Below, piece by piece: positions 46,137 through 54,525 of a stretch of 64,000 nucleotides of DNA. The notes under the pieces are model-generated. The model did no database searches. It saw only the letters and a list, made by a program, of their open reading frames with translations, and was not told the origin of the DNA. The DNA is from Paracoccus nototheniae (GTDB lineage Bacteria > Pseudomonadota > Alphaproteobacteria > Rhodobacterales > Rhodobacteraceae). Position numbers and translations under genes: made by a program. The stretch lies in assembly GCF_004335005.1 (NCBI RefSeq), contig NZ_RQRT01000001.1, positions 1 through 64,000 on the forward strand. Reading direction: 5' to 3'. Within the stretch, counting starts at the first letter, position 1; the number at the start of each line of letters is the position of its first letter.

Positions 46137-48283
46137 CCGCGCCTCCAGTCGTGGAACCGCCGGACGATGGCCAGCAGGCGGGGGTTCAAATGGGCGCGGC
46201 GCCATTGGCCGGCGACGGCTTTGTTCGCCTCGGCCCATGTCGGATAGATGTGGATCGTGGCCAGCAGCTTGTTCAGCCCCAGCCCGTGTTTCATCGCCAG
46301 CACGAATTCCGCGATCAGATCGCCCGCATGATCGCCGACGATGGTGACTCCCAGAATGCGGTCGCGCGCCGGAGCGGTCAGCACCTTGACGAAGCCCCGC
46401 GCCGCGCCGTCGGTGATCGCGCGGTCCAGTCCGGCCAGATCAAAGCGGGTGACTTCGACTGCGATGCCCTGATCGCGCGCCTCGGCCTCGGACAGTCCGA
46501 CGCGCGCAACCTCGGGGGCTGTGAAGGTGGCGCGGGGGATCACGCGATAATCGGCCTTGAAGGTCTTGAGGGGGCCGAACAGCGCGTTGACCGATGCGAA
46601 CCACGCCTGATGCGAGGCGACATGCGTGAACTGGAACGGCCCCGCCACATCACCCGCCGCCAGAATATTGGGAAAGCGGGTCTGCAGATAGTCGTTCGTC
46701 CCGATCGTGCGGTCGCTGGCGATGCCCAGTTCCTGCAGCCCAAAGCCGGTCAGCCGGGCGCTGCGGCCCACAGCCACGATGATCTGGTCGAAGGGGATGC
46801 GATGCGTGGCGCCGTCCTGGTCCACCTCGATCCATTTGCCATGCTCGTCGATACCGCAGCGGGCGGCCCTGTGGCCGGTCAGCACCGTCACCCCATCGGC
46901 GCGGATCGATGCCGTGACCAGATCAGAGGCGTCGGGATCCTCGCGCATCATCAGGCGCGGCGCGGCCTCGATCTGGGTGACCCCTGATCCAAGCCGCGCA
47001 AAGGCCTGCGCCAGCTCGCAGCCGACCGGACCGCCGCCCAGCACGACCAGACGGCGCGGCGCGTGATCCTGACCCTGCAGCCGCGTCCACAGCGTGTCCG
47101 AGGTCAGCGGATCGACCAGATCCAGCCCCGGCAGCGGCGGCAGTAAGGGCCGCGCGCCGGTCGCGATGATGATGGCGCGGGTGGTCAGGCGCTGCACGCG
47201 GCCATCCGCTGCGGTGATTGCGACCGTCCACGGATCGATCAGCCGGGCATGGCCGCGCAGCACCTCGACCCCCAGGGCGGTATAGCGTGCGACGCTGTCA
47301 TGGGGCGCGATATCGGCGATAATGCGCTGGATGCGGTCCATCACGGCGCGGAACGGGATCTGCGGCGAAGAGTCGGTCAGACCCCATTGCCCGGCATGGC
47401 GCATCTGATGGGCCAGTGTCGCGCTGCGGATCAGCGCCTTGGACGGCACGCAGCCATAATTCAGGCAATCGCCGCCCATCTCGCCCGCTTCGACCAGCGT
47501 CACCCGCGCCTTGGTCGCCGCCGCGATATAGGCCGAGACCAACCCGGCAGAGCCCGCGCCGATCACCACCAGATTGCGGTCGTACCGCCGGGGCCGCGTC
47601 CAGCCGGCATAGACGCGGCGCCGTTGCCACAGGCCCAGAGCCGCCCGGGCAAGCCATGGAAACACCGCCAACGCCGCAAAGGATGCCAGCAACGGCGGCG
47701 AGACGATCCCCGACAGGCTGTCCAGCCCCGCCAATTGCGTGCCCGCATTCACATAAACCGCCGTTCCCGCCAGCATCCCGATCTGACTGACCCAATAAAA
47801 GGTCCATGCCCGGATGCCCGTCAGCCCCATCAGCAGGTTCACCGCAAAGAACGGCACCACCGGGATCAGCCGCAACGAGAACAGAAAGAAGGCCCCGTCC
47901 CGCGCCAGCCCGGCCTCGATCCCTTGTGCCCGCGCGCCCAAACGACCCCGCACCCAGTCCCGCAGCAGATACCGCGCCGCGAGACAGGCCAGCGTCGCAC
48001 CGATGGCCGAGGCAAAGGACACGATCAGCAGCCCCGCCCAGAATCCGAACAGCGCCCCCCCCGCCAGCGTCAGCCAGACTGCTATGGGCAGTGACAGCGC
48101 CGCCACCACGACATAGGCGAGGGCGAACAAGGCCGCCACCGTCAACGGGTTTTGTTGCTGGACCGCGTCGATCCTGACCAGCACGGACCGCAGCGATTGC
48201 AGGTCCATGTCCCGGCCAGCCAGCAGCCACAAGGCCGCAAGCACAAGCCCCGCAACAACGATCATCAGGACCGGTTTCTTCAC
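46133..48283 (-). CDS. VTT-domain (TVP38/TMEM64) protein fused to mercuric-reductase-like flavoprotein
   Basis: A 716-residue fusion. Residues about 5-220 are a membrane VTT/DedA-like domain (ALSLPIAVWLTLAGGALFGFW, SFASAIGATLACLAARYLLRDW, LRLIPVVPFFAVNLLMGLT). Residues about 230-716 are a pyridine nucleotide-disulfide oxidoreductase with FAD motif VVIGAGSAGLVSAYIA, redox pair GGDCLNYGCVPSK near 272, NAD motif VVLGGGPVGCELAQAFARLG, and C-terminal HIYPTWAEA. No mercury-binding HMA domain or C-terminal Cys pair is present, so mercury reduction is unlikely. The start is GTG 48283, seven bases after AAGGGAA. It is coupled to the CDP-alcohol phosphatidyltransferase. Substrate unknown. Confidence 0.85.
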   Translation of the reverse strand: MKKPVLMIVVAGLVLAALWLLAGRDMDLQSLRSVLVRIDAVQQQNPLTVAALFALAYVVVAALSLPIAVWLTLAGGALFGFWAGLLIVSFASAIGATLACLAARYLLRDWVRGRLGARAQGIEAGLARDGAFFLFSLRLIPVVPFFAVNLLMGLTGIRAWTFYWVSQIGMLAGTAVYVNAGTQLAGLDSLSGIVSPPLLASFAALAVFPWLARAALGLWQRRRVYAGWTRPRRYDRNLVVIGAGSAGLVSAYIAAATKARVTLVEAGEMGGDCLNYGCVPSKALIRSATLAHQMRHAGQWGLTDSSPQIPFRAVMDRIQRIIADIAPHDSVARYTALGVEVLRGHARLIDPWTVAITAADGRVQRLTTRAIIIATGARPLLPPLPGLDLVDPLTSDTLWTRLQGQDHAPRRLVVLGGGPVGCELAQAFARLGSGVTQIEAAPRLMMREDPDASDLVTASIRADGVTVLTGHRAARCGIDEHGKWIEVDQDGATHRIPFDQIIVAVGRSARLTGFGLQELGIASDRTIGTNDYLQTRFPNILAAGDVAGPFQFTHVASHQAWFASVNALFGPLKTFKADYRVIPRATFTAPEVARVGLSEAEARDQGIAVEVTRFDLAGLDRAITDGAARGFVKVLTAPARDRILGVTIVGDHAGDLIAEFVLAMKHGLGLNKLLATIHIYPTWAEANKAVAGQWRRAHLNPRLLAIVRRFHDWRRG

Positions 48284-48491
48284 GACATTCCCTTCATCCT
48301 CGTTCCGGACGGGCCTTCCAGCGTGCGGGGCCCATCGGGCAACAGATCGCAACAAGCCCCGCCTTGTTACAGACCCCGGCAGCAAAGCCGGTCACACCTG
48401 CGTGTCCGACGGCGCGGGCCCGCCGGACTATGGCCCCCCATCGTAAAGCTGCCGGATCGGCGCGCCGCCGGGTCGGGTTTAGGACGGGCGG

Positions 48492-49862
48492 CTATCCCAT
48501 CCAGCCCCCACCCGACAGCGTGCCATGCATGAAGCTGAGGCCCGCGCGCAGCTCATCGCGGCCGATGGCACCGCCAAGGCAGATGCGCAGATGCTCGGCC
48601 GGGTCGCCATCGACGGTAAAGGCATCCGAGGGCATCAGGCCGATATGACGCCCCGCCATGCGGCCCATCAGCTCGGCCCGGCCTGCGCCCTCGGGCAGTT
48701 TCAGCCAGATGTTGAAGGCGTTCGGCTCGGCCTTGAAGGACAGCCCGCTCAGCACGCTGGCGGCGATCTGCTGACGGGCGGCAATCTCGGCGCGGATGAA
48801 ATGACGGATGCGGTCGGCGGTGCCATCCTCGATCCAGCGGGTCATCAGCGCCGTGGTCAGCGGCGAGGGCATGACCGAGATCGCGCGCAACGCCTGCGCC
48901 AGCGCAAAAGCCGCCCGCGCATCCGGCGCGACCGTATAGGCCAGCCGCAGACCCGCGCCGATGCATTTCGCAAGACCGCCGATATGCCATGTCTGCGCCG
49001 GCGCCAGCACCGCGAAAGGTGGCGGGGCCGAGGGCGGGATGAAACCATAGGCGTCATCCTCGATCAGCGGCAGGCGGTGGCGGGTGATGATCTCGGCCAG
49101 CAGGATGCGGCGGTCCTCGGGGATGGTCAGGGTGGTCGGGTTGTGCAGCGTCGGGTTCAGATACAGCGCCTTGGGGGCGTGGCGGGCGATCGCGGTTTCC
49201 AGCGCGTCGGGGGTGACGCCATCGGCATCCATCTGCAGCCCGATCAGCCGCAGGTTCAGCCGCGCGGCGATCGCCCGCAGGCCGGGATAGGTGATCCGCT
49301 CGCACAGCACCGTGTCGCCCGCCTGCGCGATGATCGACAGGATCGCCGTCATCGTCGCATGCGCGCCGGGCGTGACGGCGATGCGTTCAAGACTGGGCAC
49401 CATACCGCGCTTGGACAGCCAGCTGGATGCGGCCATCCGGTCCTGATCGCCGCCAAGTGTCGCCTGATACCGCAGCAGCGACACAAGATTGGCCGACACG
49501 ACATCCAGCCCCTCGCGCATAAAGCTCAGCAGTTCGGGATCGGTGACTTCGGGCGGCATGTTCATCGACAGATCCTCGTCGCGCAGGCGGCGGGGGTCGG
49601 CGGTTTCGGTGGCGCGGACGGATTTGCGCACGAATGTCCCGCGTCCGACATGGCTGTCGGTCAGCCGGCGCGCGGCCGCATCGGCATAGGCGCGGCTGAC
49701 GGTGGTGAAATCGATGCCCAAGCGCGCGGCCAGCCGGCGTTGCGGCGGCAGCCTGTCGCCGGGTTTCAGCGTGCCCGTGCGGATCGCGGCCTCGATCTGG
49801 TCGGCGATCTGCTGATATCGCGGCGGACCGTCCTCGGTCAGGCTGGGGGTCCACAGGATCAT
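48492..49862 (-). CDS. MocR-type regulator (GntR helix-turn-helix fused to aminotransferase domain)
   Basis: A 456-residue PLP-dependent transcription factor. Residues about 1-78 form the GntR winged helix (YQQIADQIEAAIRTGTLKPGDRLPPQRRLAARLG, then DFTTVSRAYADAAARRL). Residues about 95-456 have the fold-type I aminotransferase form, with VTPGAHATMTAIL, LYLNPTLHNPT, IEDDAYGFI and the PLP lysine near residue 299 in GGLAKCIGAGLRLAY. ATG 49862 is chosen by domain start, as the longer frame overlaps the divergent promoter. It is divergent from nitB with an exact direct repeat between them, so it is the likely Nit1C regulator. Activator or repressor role is not readable. Confidence 0.9.
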   Translation of the reverse strand: MILWTPSLTEDGPPRYQQIADQIEAAIRTGTLKPGDRLPPQRRLAARLGIDFTTVSRAYADAAARRLTDSHVGRGTFVRKSVRATETADPRRLRDEDLSMNMPPEVTDPELLSFMREGLDVVSANLVSLLRYQATLGGDQDRMAASSWLSKRGMVPSLERIAVTPGAHATMTAILSIIAQAGDTVLCERITYPGLRAIAARLNLRLIGLQMDADGVTPDALETAIARHAPKALYLNPTLHNPTTLTIPEDRRILLAEIITRHRLPLIEDDAYGFIPPSAPPPFAVLAPAQTWHIGGLAKCIGAGLRLAYTVAPDARAAFALAQALRAISVMPSPLTTALMTRWIEDGTADRIRHFIRAEIAARQQIAASVLSGLSFKAEPNAFNIWLKLPEGAGRAELMGRMAGRHIGLMPSDAFTVDGDPAEHLRICLGGAIGRDELRAGLSFMHGTLSGGGWMG

Positions 49863-49894
49863 GAGGGGTTCCGGTCTGGTACGATACTGAGCCG

Positions 49895-49906
49895 ATTGTA
49901 TGGATA
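49895..49906 (+). promoter_or_regulatory. MocR-type operator candidate, direct repeat copy 1
   Basis: ATTGTATGGATA lies 33 bases upstream of the MocR gene start. The identical 12-mer occurs at 50034 in the same orientation. MocR/GntR dimers usually bind direct repeats. Confidence 0.6.
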
Positions 49907-50033
49907 TTGTTTTGGCGCGCAAGGGAAAGTGGCTCGGATTTTCGCACTCATCTTTATCAAATGCACAAGAATTGCCCCAAAGGCACCTGATCAGTGCAGT
50001 TTTGGCCCATCCCTGCCAAAGCAAGCGTGATTC

Positions 50034-50045
50034 ATTGTATGGATA
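50034..50045 (+). promoter_or_regulatory. MocR-type operator candidate, direct repeat copy 2
   Basis: ATTGTATGGATA lies 71 bases before nitB and is identical to the copy at 49895. The spacing of 139 bp would imply two separate sites or DNA looping, one for each divergent promoter. Confidence 0.6.
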
Positions 50046-50074
50046 AAAAACTGCAAATTGATTGGATGACAATC

Positions 50075-50101
50075 TGTTGGGCTGATGGGTTCAGCCCAAC
50101 A
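50075..50101 (+). promoter_or_regulatory. nitB: 11-bp leader hairpin directly upstream of nitB ribosome binding site
   Basis: TGTTGGGCTGA (50075-50085) and TCAGCCCAACA (50091-50101) form a perfect stem with five-base loop TGGGT. The Shine-Dalgarno AGGAG follows four bases later, and ATG is at 50116. There is no T run, so this is not a terminator. It could stabilise the operon mRNA 5' end, affect translation, or be a protein-binding palindrome in DNA. Confidence 0.65.
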
Positions 50102-50115
50102 AACAGGAGTGTCCG

Positions 50116-50598
50116 ATGCCCGCAGTCACCCATGCCCCGCACAAGGACGGCGACCATTTCGTCGACTACGAATCCAAGGTGTTCGAGGATGTGAAGGCCG
50201 ACGAGGGTGAAAAGGCTCTTGTCACCTTCCACACGGTCGCGTTCGAAGGCTCGATCGGGCTGGTCAACATCCTCAATGCCGTCCGCCTGCAGCGCAAGGG
50301 ATACGAGACCTCGATCCTGCTTTACGGCCCCGGCGTGACGCTTGGGTTGCAGCGCGGCTTTCCGACGCTTGGCGACGAGGCGTTTCCGGGTCACCTGAAC
50401 TTCAACAAGAACCTTGAACGGTTCATGACCGAAGGCGGCAAGGTCTATGCCTGCCGCTTTGCCCTGCAGGCGCTGTATGGCCACGGAGAGCCGTCGCTGA
50501 TCCCCGGCATCATCCCGATCCAGCCGCAGGACGTGCTGGACTGCATCCTGCTGCACAAGAAAGCAAACGCCGTCATCCTGGACACCTGGACCGTCTGA
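50116..50598 (+). CDS. nitB: Nit1C protein NitB (MSMEG_0572/Sll0783 family)
   Basis: A 160-residue protein of the MSMEG_0572/Sll0783 nitrogen-starvation-response family and the first gene of Nit1C clusters. It has [30 protein letters not shown] and the repeated [16 protein letters not shown] region, with a DsrE-like alternating pattern. Its biochemical role is unknown, but it is always found with the Nit1 nitrilase. AGGAG lies six bases before ATG 50116. Only 33 bases separate it from nitC. Confidence 0.9.
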   Translation: MPAVTHAPHKDGDHFVDYESKVFEDVKADEGEKALVTFHTVAFEGSIGLVNILNAVRLQRKGYETSILLYGPGVTLGLQRGFPTLGDEAFPGHLNFNKNLERFMTEGGKVYACRFALQALYGHGEPSLIPGIIPIQPQDVLDCILLHKKANAVILDTWTV

Positions 50599-50631
50599 GG
50601 CGCGTCCCCCTTGTCGAAAGGTTCCCCTGAC

Positions 50632-51618
50632 ATGAGCAAATCCACCGTCCGCGCCGCCGCCGTCCAGATCGCGCCCGATCTGACCTCGCGCGCGGGCACC
50701 GTCGAACGGGTGCTGAACGCCATTTCCGAGGCCTGCGACAAGGGGGCCGAACTGATCGTATTCCCCGAAACATTCGTGCCGTATTACCCCTATTTCAGCT
50801 TTGTGCTGCCGCCGATGCAGCAGGGTGCCGAACATCTGCGCCTGTATGACGAAGCGGTGACCGTTCCCTCGGCCGAGACGCGGGCGGTGGCCGATGCGGC
50901 GCGCAAGCGGGGCGCGGTGATCGTGCTGGGCGTGACCGAGCGCGACCACGGATCGTTGTACAACACCCAGCTGATCTTCGACGCCGACGGCAGCCTTGCG
51001 CTGAAACGCCGCAAGATCACGCCCACCTATCATGAACGGATGATCTGGGGTCAGGGCGATGGTGCGGGTCTCAGGGTGGTGGACACTGCCGTGGGCCGGA
51101 TGGGCGCGCTGGCCTGCTGGGAACATTACAATCCGCTGGCCCGCTATGCGCTGATGGCCCAGCACGAGGAGATCCACGCCAGCCATTTTCCCGGCAGCCT
51201 TGTCGGCCCGATCTTTGGCGAGCAGATCGAGGTCACCATGCGCCATCACGCGCTGGAGGCGGGTTGTTTCGTCGTCAACGCCACCGGCTGGCTGACCGAG
51301 GATCAGATTGCGCAGATCCATCCGGACCCGGCCCTGCAACGCGGCCTGCGCGACGGCTGCATGACCTGCATCATCACACCGGAAGGCCGCCATGTCGTCC
51401 CGCCCCTGACATCGGGCGAAGGCATCCTGATCGGCGATCTGGACATGCGCCTGATCACCAAGCGCAAGCGGATGATGGACAGCGTCGGCCATTACGCCCG
51501 CCCCGAACTCTTGCGGCTGATCCATGACGCCCGCCCGGCCCATCCCCGCGAAACCGCCAATCCAGACCCTGCGCCCGTCGATGCGGCGCCGCAGCCAGAC
51601 GAGGTGCAAGATGCGTGA
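50632..51618 (+). CDS. nitC: Nit1-type nitrilase (Sll0784-like)
   Basis: A 328-residue carbon-nitrogen hydrolase. The Glu-Lys-Cys catalytic set is seen in [29 protein letters not shown] and [16 protein letters not shown], the last typical of nitrilases with Cys followed by Trp-Glu. Nit1 enzymes hydrolyse nitriles to acids and ammonia and are needed for cyanide assimilation in studied Nit1C strains, probably on cyanohydrin-like compounds formed in the cell. GAAAGG upstream supports ATG 50632. The C terminus has a proline-rich tail. The stop overlaps nitD. Confidence 0.92.
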   Translation: MSKSTVRAAAVQIAPDLTSRAGTVERVLNAISEACDKGAELIVFPETFVPYYPYFSFVLPPMQQGAEHLRLYDEAVTVPSAETRAVADAARKRGAVIVLGVTERDHGSLYNTQLIFDADGSLALKRRKITPTYHERMIWGQGDGAGLRVVDTAVGRMGALACWEHYNPLARYALMAQHEEIHASHFPGSLVGPIFGEQIEVTMRHHALEAGCFVVNATGWLTEDQIAQIHPDPALQRGLRDGCMTCIITPEGRHVVPPLTSGEGILIGDLDMRLITKRKRMMDSVGHYARPELLRLIHDARPAHPRETANPDPAPVDAAPQPDEVQDA

Positions 51619-52735
51619 CCTTACCGGGCTCTCAGCCGCCGAACCGGACCTGATCAATGACCTGCAGACCCGCGGCATGCGGCTGGTCGATCCCCGCGCC
51701 GGTCATGAAAGCCGCCGCGGCGGTGCGGGTCCGTCCGACCACAAGGCAGTCAGTTTTGGCGATCAGACGGTGATGATCCCCGTCCATACCGCGCCCAGCT
51801 TCGACAGTCCCTATCTGGTCGAGGCGCCCGATGCCGCAGGCCGGTCGCGCATCACCCGCGAGGGGGTGGAGCTGGCGCGCATCCGCTTTCCCAACCGCCC
51901 CCGGTTCTATGATCTGAAAACCGCAGACGGTATCGCCTATAACCAGATCGCGGTGCTGCATTCGCGCGACGTGCTGGCGACGACCGTGTTGCAGACCTGC
52001 ATCCGCTACGCCAGCCGCAAGAAGACCTGCCAGTTCTGCGCCATCGGCCAAAGCCTTGCCGCAGGCCGCACCATCGCCCGCAAGACCCCCGCCCAGCTGG
52101 CCGAGGTCGCCCGCGCGGCGGTCGATCTGGACGGCGTGAAACACATGGTCATGACCACAGGCACGCCTGCCGGCTCCGATCGCGGCGCCGCGATCCTTGC
52201 CGACAGTGCGCGGGCCATCAAGGCGGCGGTCGATCTGCCCATTCAGGCGCAATGCGAGCCGCCCGAGGATGACATCTGGCACCAGCGCATGAAGGATGCG
52301 GGCGTCGACGCGCTTGGCATGCATCTGGAGGCCGTGACGCCTGCGGTGCGGGCGCGGATCATGCCCGGCAAGGCCTCGGTCCCGCTGGAGAAATATTTCA
52401 GCAGCTTCGAGGCCGCCGTGCAGGTCTTTGGGCGCGGTCAGGTCTCGACCTATATTCTGGCCGGTCTGGGCGACACGGCCGATGCGATCCTGCAAATGTC
52501 GCAGCGCCTGGTCGATCTGGGTGTCTATCCCTTTGTCGTGCCCTTCGTGCCGATCTCGGGGACGCCGCTGGAAAGCCACCCGGCGCCCTCGGCCGCGTTC
52601 ATGGCATCGGTGCTGCGGCCCTTGTCCGGGATGGTGCTGAAGGGCGGGCTGCGGGCCACCGACATCAAGGCGGGCTGCGGCAAATGCGGGGCCTGTTCGG
52701 CGCTGTCCACCTATGAACGGCGGGCCACGGCATGA
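51611..52735 (+). CDS. nitD: Nit1C radical SAM protein (MSMEG_0568 family)
   Basis: A 374-residue radical S-adenosylmethionine family protein. The presumed cluster cysteines are spaced CX9CX2C ([15 protein letters not shown]), unlike the usual CX3CX2C. A C-terminal CGKCGAC may bind an additional cluster. [18 protein letters not shown] and [17 protein letters not shown] fit the partial TIM barrel. ATG 51611 overlaps the nitC end by eight bases, and the stop overlaps the nitE start by ATGA. The reaction is unknown in the family. Confidence 0.88.
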   Translation: MRDLTGLSAAEPDLINDLQTRGMRLVDPRAGHESRRGGAGPSDHKAVSFGDQTVMIPVHTAPSFDSPYLVEAPDAAGRSRITREGVELARIRFPNRPRFYDLKTADGIAYNQIAVLHSRDVLATTVLQTCIRYASRKKTCQFCAIGQSLAAGRTIARKTPAQLAEVARAAVDLDGVKHMVMTTGTPAGSDRGAAILADSARAIKAAVDLPIQAQCEPPEDDIWHQRMKDAGVDALGMHLEAVTPAVRARIMPGKASVPLEKYFSSFEAAVQVFGRGQVSTYILAGLGDTADAILQMSQRLVDLGVYPFVVPFVPISGTPLESHPAPSAAFMASVLRPLSGMVLKGGLRATDIKAGCGKCGACSALSTYERRATA

Positions 52736-53271
52736 GCAGCCTGCACCCCCACGCCTTCATCAGCCCCGAATTCCTGATCCGCGAGGCCCGCGAGATGTGG
52801 GAAATGGCTGGCGCCGCCCGGCTGCGCCAGCAGGTCTTTGTCGCCGAACAAGGCTTGTTCACCGGCCATGACCGCGACGCGGTCGATCAGATCGCCACGC
52901 CGCTGGTGGCCCTGTCCACGCTGGCCGGCGAGCCTGCCGAGGTGGTGGGCTGCGTGCGCATCCATCAGGCCTCCCCCGGTCTGTGGTGGGGCACCCGGCT
53001 GGCGGTGGCCGCGGATCATCGCCGCGTGGGCCGCCTTGGCGCCGAGCTGATCCGGCTGGCCGTCAGCACCGCCAACGGACGCGGCTGCACCGAATTTCAC
53101 GCCCATGTGCAGATCCAGAACGTGGCCCTGTTCGAAAAACTGCACTGGACGCTGCGTGACCATGTCACCCTGCACGGCGCCCCGCATGCCCATATGACGG
53201 CATGCCTGCCCCATTATCCCGCGATCCCCGATCCCGGCCGGGGGTTTACGGCCCGCGCGCGGCGGTCGTGA
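52732..53271 (+). CDS. nitE: Nit1C GNAT-like acyltransferase (MSMEG_0567 N-terminal domain family)
   Basis: A 179-residue GNAT-fold protein. The acetyl-CoA-binding region is around RLAVAADHRRVGRLGAELIRLAV, a Q/RxxGxG/A-like loop. YEMW-type start FLIREAREMWEMAGAARLRQQVF and the C-terminal HLTACLPHY-like end (HAHMTACLPHYP) fit the family. In mycobacteria this domain is, from memory, joined to the AIR-synthase-like part, while here they are separate genes overlapping by TGATG. Acyl acceptor unknown. Confidence 0.85.
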   Translation: MSSLHPHAFISPEFLIREAREMWEMAGAARLRQQVFVAEQGLFTGHDRDAVDQIATPLVALSTLAGEPAEVVGCVRIHQASPGLWWGTRLAVAADHRRVGRLGAELIRLAVSTANGRGCTEFHAHVQIQNVALFEKLHWTLRDHVTLHGAPHAHMTACLPHYPAIPDPGRGFTARARRS

Positions 53272-54242
53272 TGGATCTTTCGGCCCTTGCGGCGCGCCTT
53301 GCCGCGCATCCCTCGATCCGGGGCAAGCTGCAGATCGCCGATGCCACGCGCGGGCTGGGGCTGGACGCGGCCTCGCCCGGTGCGCCCGGCGACGATGCCG
53401 CCGCCCTGCCCCGCGCAGACCGAGGCTGGGATCTGCTGGCGGGCGAGGGCTTCATGCCCCAATTCGTCAGTGACGATCCGTGGTTTGCGGGCTGGTGCGG
53501 GGTGATGGTCAACCTGTCCGACATCGCCGCCATGGGGGGCCGGGCCACGGCGCTGCTGAATGCGGTCTGGGCACCGGATGCGGAACAGGCCGCGCCTTTG
53601 CTGGCCGGTCTGCGCGATGCGGCCCGCGCTTATGGCGTGCCCATCGTCGGCGGGCACAGCAATCTGGGCGCGCCCGCGCTGAACATTGCCGTCTCGGTGA
53701 CCGGGCGGGCGGATCGCCTGATCAGCAGCTTTGCGGCGCGGCCCGGCGATGCGCTGATCGCGGTCATCGACCATCGGGGCGCCTATCGCCCCCGCTTTGA
53801 CAATTGGTGCGCGGCGCTGGACGCGCCCCACGACCGCCTGCAGGGCGATCTGGCGCTGCTGCCCGAACTGGCCGAGGCCGGGCTGGTCGATGCGGGCAAG
53901 GATATCAGTCAGGGCGGCATCGTCGGCACCGCGCTGATGCTGGCCGAATGTTCGGGCTGCGGGTTCCAAATCGACATCGACGCCATCCCCCTGCCCCCCG
54001 GCGCCGACCTTGAACGCTGGCTGCGCAGCTTTCCCAGTTTCGGCTTTCTGCTATCGGCGCGACCCGCACAGGCCGCCGCGATTCAAGCGCGCTTCAAGGC
54101 CCGCGACATCTGTGCCGCCGTCATCGGCACCGCCATCGACATCCCCCGGATCGATCTGTTCGACGCCACGCAGACGGTGACGTTCTGGGATTACCGCGAC
54201 CAGCCCTATCTGGGCCTGACCAAGGATCACGCCCATGCCTGA
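53271..54242 (+). CDS. nitF: Nit1C AIR synthase-related protein (sll0787 family)
   Basis: A 323-residue PurM/SelD-fold ATP-binding protein. Landmarks are GDDAAALPRADRGWDLLAGEGF (metal/ATP region), WCGVMVNLSDIAAMGGRATALLN, and GVPIVGGHSN. DAGKDISQGGIVGTALMLAECSGCG corresponds to the PurM C-terminal half. It presumably activates an amide or carbonyl with ATP, and the substrate is unknown. ATG 53271 is used because it overlaps the nitE stop (TGATG). The upstream frame overlaps nitE. Confidence 0.88.
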   Translation: MDLSALAARLAAHPSIRGKLQIADATRGLGLDAASPGAPGDDAAALPRADRGWDLLAGEGFMPQFVSDDPWFAGWCGVMVNLSDIAAMGGRATALLNAVWAPDAEQAAPLLAGLRDAARAYGVPIVGGHSNLGAPALNIAVSVTGRADRLISSFAARPGDALIAVIDHRGAYRPRFDNWCAALDAPHDRLQGDLALLPELAEAGLVDAGKDISQGGIVGTALMLAECSGCGFQIDIDAIPLPPGADLERWLRSFPSFGFLLSARPAQAAAIQARFKARDICAAVIGTAIDIPRIDLFDATQTVTFWDYRDQPYLGLTKDHAHA

Positions 54243-54513
54243 AGTCCGTTTCACGATCCGCTGGCCCGACGGGACAGAGGAAAGCTGCTATTCCCCCTCG
54301 ACCGCGATCCGTCAGCATGTCTCGGCAGGGACCGCCTATCCGCTGCCCGAATTCCTGGATCGCGCCCGCGCCGGGCTGAACGCCGCCTCGGACCGGGTGG
54401 CGGCCAAGTTCGGATATGCCTGCTCGTCGGCGCTGGACCAGCTGGCCCGGATCGAGGCCCGCGCCGCCACCCAACCGCCAGACGGGCAGGTCATCTGCCT
54501 GTCGCTGACCTGA
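54235..54513 (+). CDS. nitG: Nit1C small protein NitG (MSMEG_0570 family)
   Basis: A 92-residue protein with start MPEVRFTIRWPDGTEESCYSPST, typical of the MSMEG_0570 nitrogen-starvation family. No catalytic motif is seen. CYSPST holds the one N-terminal cysteine and there is a second Cys in GYACSSALDQLA. It overlaps nitF by eight bases and precedes nitH by 12 bases. Function is unknown. Confidence 0.88.
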   Translation: MPEVRFTIRWPDGTEESCYSPSTAIRQHVSAGTAYPLPEFLDRARAGLNAASDRVAAKFGYACSSALDQLARIEARAATQPPDGQVICLSLT

Positions 54514-54525
54514 AAGGGGGGCACC

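Noticed and set aside
46133..48283. Call as mercuric reductase (merA)
   Set aside because: It lacks the N-terminal HMA domain and C-terminal cysteine pair and carries a VTT membrane domain instead. No mer genes are nearby.
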